Notes: generated from the sequence alone by a model not told the origin. A DNA stretch of 64,000 bases from Limanda limanda (GCF_963576545.1 NC_083639.1:22538118-22602117), one strand, 5' to 3'. Counted from the first letter of the stretch, positions 36,880-48,966 are shown. Numbers and translations: made by a program.

Positions 36880-37640
36880 ACATGAGATTAAAATGTACCT
36901 CGTTTGAAAACTGGAACTCAAGATCAGGACATTCATTCCACAAAAAAAAAGGCTTCACTTATGTCAGTTCCTCTAAAAGGCCTGGGGAGGATGCTGACAC
37001 CAACTTCCACACGCAAGAAAAGAAAGAAAACAAAATGTTTGTCTCTGGAAGCTTCCCACCAAATATAAACTGCCCGCCAGTTTTTCCTGAAAAAACAGAA
37101 CCACAGATAATAAAACAATGTAAAAATCAACTTCATTATATTTAAATAACACCTCTGTCGCATTTGAACAGATAATTGCATATAAAGATTCCTTTTTGAT
37201 GCAGAGAACAACATGAGAAAAAGCTAAGGGTCAAACTTGATAACCTGGATCCTTCTATAATCTTCCTTTCAGCCTAACACACAGGCACGCACGCACGCAC
37301 ACACACCTTACATTTGTTTCCTGGAGACTTACTCTACCTTTTACCCAACTAGAAACATGTCGTCGCCACAAAATTTTATATATTTTTTGGTCTCCATAAA
37401 GATATTAATTCCCCGCATTTACAGACAGATACATACAGCAGTCTTTATATACATAAATGTATATGCAAACAAATCTTTTTTCAAAGTAATTGTCAAGCCA
37501 GAAAGGCATACTAAATTCAAAAAATAATGAATGCTTTATTATTCAAATGCAACGTTAGATTTTGGTCTTGGTCTAATAACTTGGTCGTGATAGTTCCTTT
37601 TCACAACTTAAGCTCATGCGAACTGGCAAGTTTGTAACGT
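36880..37640. other. Probable cmklr1 intron 1 remainder
   Basis: Non-coding sequence between the inverted element and the candidate 5' exon, including a short CA/CG repeat near 37285-37305. Nothing else is recognised. Confidence 0.4.
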
Positions 37641-37642
37641 AC

Positions 37643-37790
37643 CTTTCTCTCAGTCCTGAGGTCTGTTGAGGATGAATCTGCAGCAGAAGTCTCCCCGATC
37701 AAACTCTGACAGGTCAATATAAACTTCCCTGTGTTTTGTAATATGTCACTGCCACTGAGGAGGAACCACAAGTGGCACGCACACAAGAAA
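37643..37790 (-). other. Candidate 5' non-coding exon of cmklr1
   Basis: On the minus strand a GC-richer stretch ends GAGAGAAAG followed by the good donor GTACGT (donor G at 37642). The cmklr1 coding exon begins at an acceptor with 5' UTR before the ATG, so an upstream non-coding exon is needed, and this is the best candidate seen. The 5' limit is a guess and there is no transcript evidence. Confidence 0.35.
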
Positions 37791-37799
37791 CTCCTCCCA

Positions 37800-39540
37800 A
37801 CCATCAAATCTCATGCACACGCTCACACTTGCACGGTTTTCGCTGTGTAATTGCAAAAGTCATGTCGCCAAAATGAGTGTCTTCACTGATACATTAGCTG
37901 TATGATGTATATTATGTTAATCTTACAGTTCTGCAACTTAAAATACATGATACTCCTTGTTGTTTTGTGTTGAAAGTGTGAAACAGCGTCTATGTAGTCT
38001 TACATCATTTACTATCCCCTCACTTCACCTGCCCTGCACCTCTAGAAATTCACATCAGCATCTGTCAGTAACTCAAGGCTGCCAAACAGTTGGAACAGAA
38101 GCCGACTCCGTGTTGAAGCTGGACCTGCAGACCATCTGTAGATCCATTAATGACATCTGAAGTCAGGATATATTTGACACATTCTGATGAGAGCAACTGC
38201 ACACGTGTTGGTTGTCATGCATCCTGTTTTGCACTGTTTGTCAGATATGAATACATTATGCTGTCCCTGTATTCCCGGAAATGTTTCACTTGTTATTGTT
38301 TTATGATCCCTTGGAGGAAGAACATACACACAGGGTTTCAACCAACTAATTTACCTACTACCATCACTTCCTTGTTCAATGAAATAGCTAACTTCAAGGG
38401 TTAACTTAACTCAAGTCCTGTCCACAGTTTGCACGAGATCAGACCTTCCCATTATTCACATTTCTTCTTGACTCCTCTCTTTACTTGTAAGCAGCAGAGC
38501 TCTGCTACAAAAATGTCTTAAGATCATATTTTACACCAACATAGAATTTATAATGATTTCACAATACTCTCCAAACACCTATAAAACAATATTTAAACAG
38601 GATCCAGAAGAATCCAGGTGTTAAAAGTATTTCCTTGTTTATTAAAAATTGTAAATTAGTCTACAAGCAAATAAAATTGACATTAATATGTTAACTAATT
38701 TATTAATAATTTGCCTTTTTTGCAGAGAAAACATATGATATGCTCATAACCCATTAACACAACATCATGCAAAAGGGTAATCATAATAAATGATCCCCGT
38801 ACAAAATGCTGATTCTTAATATTTATACAAATGACTGATGATTTGTCCACTTCCTAAACACATTATAGCTACTGATTTGCAGCCGTTCCTAATACAAACA
38901 TTTATTTCAGTTTTTAAGTGATTATGAGATGAACGTTACAAGTGAGAAAAGTCTAAGTTAAGTCTAAATAATTTTTTAATAATAGAAATAATGGTATACA
39001 ACAAGTTTCACAATAACAGTCATCATCATTTATGGATTTGTGAAAGAGTTTTCCACTGTAGGGTTAAAAAAGGCAAAAATAAACAATTATCATTTAGATT
39101 GTACACATACAAATTGATCTTTGATACAGAGGTTCAGATTATGTCACAGAAAAATGTGCTATTACACTTATTTCAATTCAATTAATCTGCAACAACTTTG
39201 AGAACTGATTGATTTTTGCTTTGGAAATGTGAGTATATGTATTTTTGAAGGTAAACTGACACGATGCATTTAAAAACTTGAGAGGTTAGCACAACACGCA
39301 TGACTCAGGGTGGGGGGCACACACATTAAAGTATCCCCTCATAAAAAAGGGTTAGGGTTAGGGTCCAAAGATATGATCCAAAGATCAAACGAAACGCTAC
39401 AATGCAAGTTCAAAATAACCACAACAATCTCATGGTAATATAGTTCTTTGTCAAGCCCTGATGAACCAGTCCTAATGCTGAATAACATGTTAACATAGCC
39501 TAGTGTGAGTTCGGAAAAGCTACAGTTACCTACCTGGGAA
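37800..39540. other. Gene-free spacer
   Basis: AT-rich, no exon recognised. Two to three TTAGGG-like units occur at 39348-39363. Confidence 0.5.
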
Positions 39541-39545
39541 AGCAG

Positions 39546-40196
39546 GTTGGTCAGGGACAGGTACGGCCGGTGGATGTAAAGGTCGCAGCCATTGTGTCTC
39601 TGCAAGCTCCCACCACTAGGCGTGAGCTTAGGCGTTTCCTAGGTATGGCAGGATATTATCGTTGTTTTTGCAAAAACTTCTCGGTGGTTGTTTCTCCCCT
39701 TACCAAGTTGTGCAGTTCTCTGGTTCCGTTTGTGTGGAATTCAGAGTGTGAACATGCGTTTAAATCTGCAAAGTCTCTCCTCTGTAGTACCCCTGTGCTG
39801 GCAGCGCCGGACTTTTCTCGGCCTTTCCAGCTTGAGGTGGATGCCAGTGCCACGGGGGCTGGTGCGGTGTTGTTGCAGGACAGTGGTGGTGATGTGTGTC
39901 ATCCCGTATGCTACTTCTCAGCCAAATTCAAGCGACATCAGTTGAATTATTCAACTATTGAGAAGGAGACATTAGCCATGCTCCTTGCCCTGCAACATTT
40001 TGAGGTGTATGTTGGCTCGAGCTCCTCCCCAGTGACAGTCTACACAGATCATAACCCTCTTGTGTTTCTAGCACAGATGTACAACAATAACCAGCGCTTG
40101 ATGCGTTGGGCACTCCTGGCCCAGAACTACAACATCAACATCAAACATAAGAGAGGAACAGACAATGTGGTAGCTGACGCGCTGTCGCGTGGGTGA
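39546..40196 (+). pseudogene. Ty3/gypsy pol fragment: end of reverse transcriptase plus RNase H
   Basis: An open frame from about 39546 begins with a VGQGQVRPVD stretch, then has the RT connection motif RRFLGMAGYYR, PLTKL and the RNase H signatures LEVDASATGAGAVL, KETLAMLLALQHF, VYTDHNPL and ADALSRG, ending in a stop at 40194-40196. The RT catalytic core lies upstream of what is kept, and no integrase, gag or protease is present. The frame itself has no stop, so the fragment is fairly young or recently truncated. Only 86 bp separate the stop from a candidate LTR at 40283. Confidence 0.9.
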
Positions 40197-40282
40197 GATT
40201 ATACTGATTGTGAAAGTGTGTGGTGATTGGTGTGATATGAGTGATTAATTACCGAGTGGGAGTTCGTTCTTATGTGAAGGGG

Positions 40283-40721
40283 TGTTACGTGCCGTGTTTT
40301 CCTTTTCTCTCTCCCCCTCTCTCTCATCTCCTGCAGGTGTGTGTGCTCCAGAGGCACATCCACCAGCGCAGCTGATGCCACTCTGCGATCAGGGAGTGGC
40401 CATAAGCACCGTGAGGTGAGCGTCAGGGAGAACGCCAGTGAACCAGCGAGGAGCATGGCAGCAGTGCCAGGGAGCCAGTGAGCCGAGTGGGTCAGTGTTG
40501 TCGGTGCTGTTGGTGGGCCAGTGGATCGAGCGGCTGGCTGGGACCAGACGTGTTGTGCAGACGTGGTGTGTGGACGTGCCGGTGGCTGCCTTTTTCCCCC
40601 TTCCGGTGTGGGAAGGTTGTTTCTTTGTTAAATCCTAAGTTTCCGGCTTCCTTGTTCAGTGCTCGGTTATTATTTACTAATTGTTTGTCCCCCCATCCTA
40701 GACAGCTTGGGGGACGTAACA
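40283..40721 (+). mobile_element. Candidate 3' LTR of the gypsy-type element
   Basis: The 439-bp segment begins TGTTACG and ends CGTAACA, a perfect inverted terminal heptamer with the canonical TG...CA ends. A purine-rich tract (GTGAAGGGG) directly precedes it, as expected for a polypurine tract. It follows the RNase H fragment in the correct order for a 3' LTR. No matching 5' LTR is seen within the window. Confidence 0.65.
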
Positions 40722-40997
40722 GTTTTTCTGCAAAGCATGCAGTTGACATGTAGGTCTAAAGTCAGCTCTCACACACATGCACACACAAACACACTGTCAA
40801 TGTATTTGATCATGTACACAAGTAGTGGCGTCAGTGGGTTGGGTACCAGGGGAAAGTTAGGAAATGAACATTCTATAATCCTCAGTGATGGGCCAACACT
40901 ATTTAACACTGTAGATGCTATTTTCAGTTAAATCTGTTCCATACGTCCCTTATTAGTATGTTTTGTAGGTCGTGTGACAGCGTATTTAATGATGATT

Positions 40998-41335
40998 TAT
41001 TATTATTATTATTATTCAGGCAAATTAATTTGTTTTTGAGGGCTTTACCATGCTCAACTTCTGACCAAAATTTGCAGAAAGTTAGAAAGTGGTGAAAATT
41101 TACGTATTCTGAAGGAATTTTCAATGGGCGTCGCAAATTGGCTCAACGGTGCCCCCCGAGACCCCCGAGACCCCTGGAACGTGTTCACATTGACCGGTCT
41201 TCACAAAAATCGATATACAGGTGTATCATGACCAGACAAACAAAAGTCTTCAGGTGCAATTGGAAAAACACAACAGGAAGCCTGCTATCTTGCATTTAGT
41301 GGCCATTTTGGCCATATTTTTCTTTGTTATCAGAG
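40998..41335 (+). repeat. Fragment of the GGGCCCGAGCAC element
   Basis: A short TTA-repeat is followed by 'caggcaaattaatttg' and then about 300 bp matching 32085-32375, including the 'gtgttcacattgaccgg' block. Both ends of the element are missing. Confidence 0.7.
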
Positions 41336-41799
41336 ATGGAAGAACCTGCTGTAAGGTCAACCATCTCAAGAGCAATCAATCAGACCATGACGGTGTCTAC
41401 TGGACCAGCATCTGAGTGTCAGTGAGGGACCAAGTCAAAGACCAGACCGACACCCCAGATCCTCTGTGGAGAGAGACCTGGAGAAGAGTTCTGAAGACAC
41501 TTTCCATTTCAACCTGACAGAGCCTTAGAGGAACTGACAGAAAGAAGGGCATAAACTGCCCAGATTCAGGTGAACAATGCTTGTAGAGACGTTACCTATA
41601 CGGTTAATCTAAGCTGTAACTTCTGCCAAAGGGCCTTCTACAAACTAGTGAGTTAGAGGTGTGTGTACTTTTGTAAAATAGGTTTCAGATTTTGATTTTC
41701 AACGAACTAGTGCAGTGCCCGTTCTAAACCTGCCTGTTTGGAATAGGCTGTCCTCTCAGTCTGTTCAGAATGATTCCTTGTCATCAGTGAGTCCTCCTC

Positions 41800-42150
41800 A
41801 AACCGTTCTACAATATACTGACACTCTATTATATAAATATTTGCACCAGCACCATAATAAGCATATTTGAATATTTGCACTACTGCACAAATTGAACATT
41901 CATCTGTAAAGATATATATTTAGATGTATATATTTTATTTTCTATTTTAAATTTTTGATATTCTATTTCATTGTTATTCTATTTTATTCTTTTTATTCTA
42001 TTTTATACTATTTTTATTTTATTTTTTTGGGTTGAATTTACTGAGCATTGCTTAAAGAGAGTGTGTGACCCAAGCATTTCATTGACAGTGACTACTTCAT
42101 GTTATCTCTGTTCATTTGACAATAAAAAATCTTGAATCTCTTGAATCTAT
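41800..42150 (+). repeat. LINE 3' end with TTGAATC-type tail
   Basis: The T-rich stretch with 'tgcactactgcac' is followed by 'gggttgaatttactgagc' and ends in 'caataaaaaatcttgaatctcttgaatc', the terminal repeat of L2/CR1-group fish LINEs. A second copy of the last 130 bp is at 47548-47695. No ORF2 remains. Confidence 0.6.
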
Positions 42151-42154
42151 AATG

Positions 42155-43660
42155 CTTGTGTGCAGAGCTTTCTAAAAAGCCTAAGATGCAGAGTGAAGTT
42201 AGAAAACTTTGTGTTTATCCTAGCTGGTTTATCTGCAGTGAAGATTTTTAATAAAATCTGACTGAATTTGTTTCATTACTTTTCACTTGTGTGGCTTATA
42301 TATACATTTGAATGGTTTAATTCAATTTTAATTGATGCTGTTATTTTTTTCATACATTGCATGTTGAAATACAAGCCCTGTAATTCAGCTCAATAAAAAG
42401 CATTGCAGCAACCAACAAACATTGTGCTTTAACTAAAGACAAATTGGCAAAAAGGAAAAGAGTGTGTGAATGCTGTTGCCATGACGGAAATCTGCACCCG
42501 TCACAGTTCAGTCCTTCACTGTCTCAGTCCGATATGATGAAATAAAAACCTTAAAATAATCTGTTGGGACAGATATTATAGGTCACAGGCTGCCATTTGA
42601 CAACTGCTGCTATAGTTTATCCAAGTATTTAGAGGAAGACACGTTCAACTCGGCCCACTCACTGACGGCCCTGCTCTGCCCCCCCACTGACTGCAACAGA
42701 GCACTGGTTGCCTGTTTATTAGAAGTCTATCAATATTGAAGTATTGTGCGTCCAAATTGCACCAAACTCAGCACTGTACTTCCCTGGGCAATTAACGATA
42801 CACATGCCAAGTGTGAAGTCATAATAGTTGAACAATCCACATGCAGACAGAAAGACCTTTGTGGAATTAGGAGGTACATTTTCAAAAAAAGTCACACATT
42901 TTAACTTTTTCATAGAGGATTATTAAGTGTAGACTGATCTGGGATGAAAATAGAATTTAATGAACTCTTCCCTCCTATTCACGACAGCGACAGAAGAGAT
43001 TTTAGTGAGAACATCCGGCCGATACAATCAAAGAGAGGGTGACAGAAATAGAGCAGTACATGTCCTTCCCCTTCCCTTGATTGATCCACAAATGTCAGAG
43101 ATAAATCATTTCATAACCAATCAGAAAGCTTGAGGAAAGGGATGAACAAGGCCTACATCATTCATTTCCCACATTTTATCTGTCCCTTTAAGAAATTGCA
43201 CCAGTCAATCATAATTTGTCAGTAACCTTTAATAATGTTTGTGTTGCTTTTCTGTTTGTTGAGTGGCAGCTTATTCATTCACATCACAAGTAAAACTGTA
43301 AAAACGTTCATACAAACATACTTAATGTATTGTGCTGACGAGGGCTTGCTTGGTTAAATTAAGAAACTATAAAAGTATTGATATTAATACCCACATGCAC
43401 ATAAGAGGTATGTAACAACAAATAGTGCCGTACAGCATTGGATTAAACATATTTATGTATTTATAATAACCTGAGAACAGAGAAATATGGAAAAACATCA
43501 TATTCTCAAACTAAATCTTCAACGTCATCAGCTTGCTACTCTTTCCATCAATACATTCAAACAATGCAAATTGTAAACATTTGTAGGGTGAAAATAAAGA
43601 CTTACAATCAAATCCTAAAAGTGAGGACTGTAGCTTTCTGTGTCAAACTACACAACTCTT
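42155..43660. other. Spacer/3' region of fam217b
   Basis: AT-rich. The part next to 43665 should be the fam217b 3' UTR. No further gene is recognised. Confidence 0.45.
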
Positions 43661-43664
43661 GTTG

Positions 43665-46600
43665 TTAAGTAACAAATTCAACATGTTTTGTTCTGTTTGG
43701 CCTGTGAACAGGAGGGAATTTGGACCCAGGTAAATTGTCCATTATTGCAGTGACAGCATCTGGTTTTATTTCTTCTTCATTCAACTCAGCTGTTCCCCTT
43801 CGCTCGGTTCCTCCTCTCCTACACTCAGAACCACTCCGTCTTTTCTCCCATCCATTTTGTTGTCTCTCTACTCCTCCACCTCTCCTCTGCTCCGAGTCAC
43901 TCCTTTTCCTTGACCCCCCTGTCCTGTTATCCAACGCATCCCCCCGTGCTCCAACACTCGAGACCCTGTCGGTGGAATGAGGCCTAGTGTTAGCACCTTG
44001 AGCCGGGTTGCGGATGTTGCCAGAGGCTTGCATTCTCCTCAGGTGGCTGTTGGCCCTCACAGGGCTGCTTGACCTCTGGGCTTGGGAGACCATGTTCCTG
44101 TCTGAGGAGTGCACCCGGCTCTCACTGTAGCTCCTCTTTGGGAGCGATGCAGCCCCTCTGGGCTCCGGCGTGGGGCTCAGTCTAGAGGGACGGGTGTGGC
44201 AGTAGGTGGAGCGGCAGCATGACGTTTTACAGGTGGAGAGGCGGATGCGGCACAGAGAGCAGGCACAGCCGGAGAGCAGGGTAGAGTGCCCGGCCAGGGT
44301 AGAGAGAAAGGTGAGGGGGAAGGAACGCTGACACTGCAGGATACACTTTGGAGAGCTGAGGCGTGACGAGGCAGCAGCTGGTGACCTGTGGCAGCTGGAC
44401 GTTGCATCTGCCACAGCAGACCTCCCGCTCTCCTCCTGGACACTCTGGATCTGACGCCACTCCAGCTGCAGCAGCCTCTCCAGGTACCTTTCCAAACATC
44501 CCACTGGCCTGGGCCGAGACGCCCCCAGGCCCTCCATGTTGTAGAAGAGAGCCAGCTGACTGAGGTTCCATGAGTTAAAAGGTGGAGGAAGGAAGTCTGG
44601 GAAGTCAAACCCTCTGCTGTCTTGTAGTGTGGGCCTGTGGCTGCGAGCAGAGCAGTCTTCAGCCTCTGGAACATCTGGCCTCAACTCGAGCTGTGGAGGA
44701 ACCCGACCAGAGGGCAACACAGGAACTCTCTCTGACTCTGACAAGTCGGTGTCAGTGTCACTGTCACCGTCTCCGTGGCTGCTCAGACGTCCCACCTCTG
44801 GTTTTGGTGAGAGTCTGTCCAGATCGGGGCTGGAGTTCGACAGGCGGTGGCAGGGAAAGGCTGGTGTGTGTCTGCCCCCTCTGAATCCTGTGCGCTTCTT
44901 CTCCCTGTGGCCGGAGCGCTGAGCAGCCGGCCGCACCTTGGGCTCCATCCTGTCTTCTGCAGAGGTAGGTGGATTGGACTTTGAGTCCAAGGTTCCCTGA
45001 GCACTATAAAATAAACATTGTTTTAACCCAGCTCTCAGGAAAATAAGAATGACATCATATTTAGAAAAAAAAAAAAATCTCACCTGTGTTGAAAGGTGTT
45101 GCATTTAGTCTGGGGGGGAAGAGGCTTGTGCTTTCTTCTTTGCTGCATTCTCTGTGATTAGAGAGACACTGTTACACCTGCACACATTTGAACAATTCAT
45201 TCAATACAAGTTCAAACTAAGGCTGCATGATAAAATGTTAGATTATTATGTTTCCTCTGCATTTGTTTGTTAGAAGCATTATGCAAAAAAATACTTTAAC
45301 AGGGCCTTTAACATTCAAAATCAACATTTGTCAGAGAAATATTCATAGTTCATAAGGGGACTGTATGACCTTAGTGGAGGTTTGCACCTGAGGGACATTC
45401 TAGTTTTCTTTGTAGATGAATCACATGATTAATTTCTCAATGAATCTCTTAAGGTGCTTTCAGACATATCTGGATATTCTCCAGAAGGGCTGTATCTGAT
45501 AACTCAAATGTCCCAGTGAGAGCCTCCAGACTTCCTCGGAATTGTCTCTTCCCAGTAACTGCCAGAATGTCCGAATGAGCCCATCAGAGAAAACAGCAGG
45601 AGATCCTCCAGAGTACTTACAGTTAGCAAGTGGGTGTATCGATGACGGTTCTAACACACCACAGATATAATAAGAAAATTCACAAAAATAATACAAATTC
45701 TCCAGATGAACAAGTGGTGCCATACATTTGAAGACACCGACAAAGAAAGATAAGTTTTGGTGATGAGGGCAGACACCGGTGTTGATGCATTGTAAAGAAA
45801 AACACATGATCTCTGCAGCAGATTTAATATATCACATCCTGCCACTGCCTGCTGCACCTGAACACTCCAGAGTTTTCTGTGAGAATCTCCTGCTGCGTTG
45901 TTTATGTGTGAAAAGCAAACTTCAGACAATGTCCGGGAACTAATTCTGTTGACACTCTCCAGGGGTCTGAAAAAATCTAAATATCACATTGGAAAAGCTG
46001 ATATGAGAGAATCTTTTTTCTGCCCATGATGAATTATCCAGCTACAACCTCTGCTTATGCATTGTGCAAGCACAGTGATAACACAATCAATATATCTCTC
46101 TAATCACTGTTTGTGATTCTCAGCTCATATAAAAGATCTTCGCTCAGGAGCAAAAATCTGTCTTTAAACTTAAAATAATAATGTGATAATTGTCATAATT
46201 ATTTATATTGCATGGTAGGAACATTTTCATTTTGATATCAATCAATCAAATTGTATTGTAACCCTTACCCATATTCACAAATCATTAAATTTGCCTCATT
46301 GGGCTAAACACAGTGCAACATCCTCTGCCCTTAACCCTCAACAAGAGTAAGGAAAAATGCCCCAAATATAATTTTGTCCATATCGCACTGCATTGATGTA
46401 TTGTAAAGAAAAACACATGATCTTTGCAGCAGATTTAATAAATCATATATCCTGCCACTGCCTGCTGAACCTGAACACTCCAGAGTTTTCTGTGAGAATC
46501 TCTTGCTGCGTTGTTTATGTGTGAAAAGCAAACTTCAGACAATGTCCAGGAACTAATTCTGTTGACACTCTCCAGGGGTCTGAAAATGGCTTATCAATAC

Positions 46601-46819
46601 ATCACATTGAAAAAGCTGATATGAGACAATCTTTTTTCTGCCCATGATGAATTATCCAGCTCCAACCTGCTGATTAATATTCTTGTAATTCACTAAAGAA
46701 TAATGGAGCCATATGTTTTAGCTCCACTTCAGCCTCACCTTCTCGTTGTTATTCTCCTGACTTGGGGACATATACTGTGGCTGCACTGACTTCCTTTGTG
46801 GCTGGGGCCGTCTTCCCAT
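43665..46819 (-). CDS. fam217b: FAM217B-like protein, three coding exons
   Basis: Exons in transcription order are 46819-46739 (27 codons, MGRRPQPQRKS...), 45151-45084 (68 nt) and 45003-43665 (stop). Phases 0 and 2 join without a break into a 495-residue protein. It matches the FAM217 family in order: an acidic Ser-rich SDTDTDLSESERVPV block, then DFPDFLPPPFNSWNLSQLA, then an RPVGCLERYLERLLQLEW segment followed by QIQSVQEE. The C-terminal third is basic and Ser/Arg-rich (RRGGGVERQQNGWEKRRSG) and looks disordered. The family has no established biochemical role. Exon 3 alone can be read from an upstream in-intron ATG, and an internal Met at 44948 gives a 427-residue form; I prefer the spliced model because all three exons keep frame. 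FAM217A is the alternative assignment. A 5' non-coding exon is expected near 47.1 kb. Confidence 0.86.
45453..45975. mobile_element. MITE-like element with TTTCAGAC termini
   Basis: The left end reads GCTTTCAGACAT and the right end GGGGTCTGAAAA, inverted TTTCAGAC termini about 520 bp apart. No transposase is present. The family also appears at 8262-8460 and 28549-28750. Its right half belongs to the block duplicated at 46392-46672. It lies in intron 1 of fam217b. Confidence 0.5.
45783..46050 (+). repeat. Direct duplication block X, copy 1
   Basis: About 270 bp from 'gatgcattgtaaagaaaaac' to 'gatgaattatccagct' recur with few differences at 46392-46672, offset by about 609 bp in the same orientation. 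The block runs past the end of the MITE, so it is a local duplication rather than two MITE insertions. Confidence 0.8.
46054..46390 (+). repeat. Direct duplication block Y, copy 1
   Basis: About 337 bp from 'gcaagcacagtgataac' to 'ccatatcgcactgca' recur at 48174-48512. The inner part 'ctctgcccttaaccctcaac' is a common dispersed fish sequence, so Y may itself be a mobile element. It sits between the two X copies. Confidence 0.75.
46392..46672 (+). repeat. Direct duplication block X, copy 2
   Basis: This is the second copy of block X (see 45783-46050). Differences include a short insertion in the 'aatcatatatcctgcc' stretch and scattered substitutions. It ends just before fam217b exon 1. Confidence 0.8.
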
Positions 46820-47103
46820 TTTGTTGCTGTGGAAACAAAAAAAACCCCTCATGTATTAATTATTAAACACAACCGCTGCTTAATAAAAAAAAAAAAAGAG
46901 AAAAAAATGAACGATAGTAATGAAATCCACAAACATGAATGTTTACCAGAGCCGCAGACATGGCGGTGATGTTCTGTAATAACCTTAGACTGTATATAAA
47001 TAATAACACTCCGGATGAGGAGCAACGAGCGGCTCGACAGGAGCTCCCGGGTCTGTCTCCACCATGGACGATAACAACATGTAAGATGATGGAAGACTCT
47101 ACC

Positions 47104-47270
47104 TGGGATCATGAGGCCTGTTGTTGCTCTTCTTCCTCCCGCAGCTCTCCTGCACCTCCCTCCTCTCCACCCGGAGCTGAGGCTGTGGGAGCCGCTCCTG
47201 CAGCACTGAGCCCATCAGCACCAATGACGAGAGCCGCAAAACACGTCGGTGCTGATGATGCCAACGTGTG
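47104..47270 (-). other. Candidate promoter/5' non-coding exon of fam217b
   Basis: Exon 1 of fam217b has a splice acceptor (TTTGTTTCCACAG) 9 bp before its ATG, so a 5' exon is needed. The minus strand has the donor CCCAG/GTAGAG with the exon ending at 47104, preceded by GC-rich sequence with CpGs. The upstream limit is arbitrary. Transcript data are needed to confirm it. Confidence 0.4.
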
Positions 47271-47344
47271 TGTGTGCGTGTGTGGTAGGGGCTGTGATAA
47301 AATCCTGCATTAATTATTTGATTATTATAAAATTCAGCTGCCGT

Positions 47345-47358
47345 CCAGCAGAGGGCGC
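47345..47358 (+). promoter_or_regulatory. CTCF-consensus motif near the fam217b promoter
   Basis: CCAGCAGAGGGCGC fits CCASYAGRKGGCRS at every position. It lies about 100-250 bp upstream of the presumed 5' exon of fam217b, outside the minisatellite family. It is a motif match only. Confidence 0.45.
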
Positions 47359-47547
47359 CCCCATCCAGGAGAGTGGTGCAGGGGCGGACATCTCATCTCG
47401 TTGTTGGAGGGAACACAGATATTTCTCAAGTTCCTGAGGGGGGCAGTGTTTCCAATAAGACAGTTGTTCACGTATGCACAATAGCAACATCCATTAAGTA
47501 AAATAATGGTAATACTATTAATTAGATTTAGTTTGATACTATTTCTA

Positions 47548-47695
47548 TTTTTTTTTTTTTTTTTTGGGTTGAAATTACTGAGCATTGCTTAAAGAGAGTG
47601 TGTGACCCAAGCATTTCATTGACAGTGACTACATGTTATCTCTGTTCATTTGACAATAAAAAATCTTGAATCTTGAATCTCTTGAATCTTGATCG
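47548..47695 (+). repeat. LINE 3' tail with TTGAATC repeats
   Basis: A run of T is followed by the same 130 bp as the tail at about 42030-42150, ending in TTGAATC repeats. It is the 3' end of an otherwise absent LINE. Confidence 0.65.
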
Positions 47696-48173
47696 GAGAC
47701 GCACATCTCCACTCTAGAGCATTATGACGCCTACCAGACACTGAACATGTACAACAGCGTTTGGAATTTATACACTAATACTTCCCTATGGCAGCCATCT
47801 ACATGCAGTAAGAAAAATATTATCTAATTACTTTGTGTAATATAAAAGAAAAACTTTAAAAGATCAAGACTTTTGAAACCAGCTGTTGTAAGTGTAACCA
47901 AGCAATCTGTATGTGTACCTGTAACAGCAGATTGCCTATAGGACGGGTTAATTAGTATTTAAGGTGATACATAACATATTAAAATGATAAATAAATAGAT
48001 GATTAAATTAATTAATCAACATTTATTCTTAGACTTAGCTTTCAGTCATCTAGCCTATTGTTACTTTCACTGATCTATGACTAAGGGCTTTGCGATACAA
48101 TTGTATCAATTAATTATTGCACTACAATTTTCAACATTAGCCATACAACAAAAGTACAATATATATTGTTGTA

Positions 48174-48512
48174 ATGCTTATGCATGTGCAAGCACAGTGA
48201 TAACGCAATCAATATATCTCTCTCATCACTGTTTGTGATTCTCAGCTCATATAAAAGATCTTCAATCAGGAGCAAAAATCTGTCTTTAAACTTAAAATAA
48301 TAATGTGATAATTGTCATAATTATTTATATTGCATGGTAGGAACATTTTCATTTTGATATCAATCAAATTGTATGGTAAGCCTTACCCATATTCACAAAT
48401 CAATCAATTTGCCTCATTGGGCTAAACACGGTGCAACATCCTCTGCCCTTAACCCTCAACAAGAGTAAGGAAAAACTGCCCCAAATATAATTTTGTCCAT
48501 ATCGCACTGCAG
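48174..48512 (+). repeat. Direct duplication block Y, copy 2
   Basis: Second copy of block Y with about 95 percent identity by eye, same orientation, 2.1 kb from copy 1. It lies upstream of fam217b. Confidence 0.75.
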
Positions 48513-48966
48513 TTGTAGGATGACTATTCAGATCTTGTTCTAAGTATCAACACAATAGTACAGAAATACTTTGTTACAAGTAGAAGTCCAGCATACTTAC
48601 AAGGATTAGGATTAAAGAAGGATAAGTACAAGAGCATTAACATCAATCAGTAGTTATATTATTTATTTTAAGGCAATAGATACTGAGGCAAGGCTGGCTT
48701 GATTTGTTGAAAACCATGTTGCATTCATCAAACCAAGATGATGAACATGGAAAAGGGGAAATAGTGGCACAAGAATATGAAATCAGATCTTGTTCTTGCA
48801 GTGTACAAATTATTCATACACATAATGGTACTGTACAATAAGCCATACACTAACCTCATATTTATATTTATATATGTGTGTGTGTATATTTTATATATAT
48901 ATAAAACTTTACTAACTGCACCTTCATATTTCTTAGGAAGAAGTACTCATTTTGAATGAGTAAGAT

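Noticed and set aside
39348..39363. Interstitial telomere-like GGGTTAGGGTTAGGGT
   Set aside because: Only two to three units; too short to be meaningful.
44177..44922. Frames of up to 165 codons on both strands over fam217b exon 3
   Set aside because: They are shadows of the GC-rich fam217b coding exon, which has the family motifs in its own frame.
46939..47313. 124-codon plus-strand frame
   Set aside because: It is antisense to the presumed fam217b promoter/5' exon, with CpG-rich, low-complexity Ser/Pro composition.
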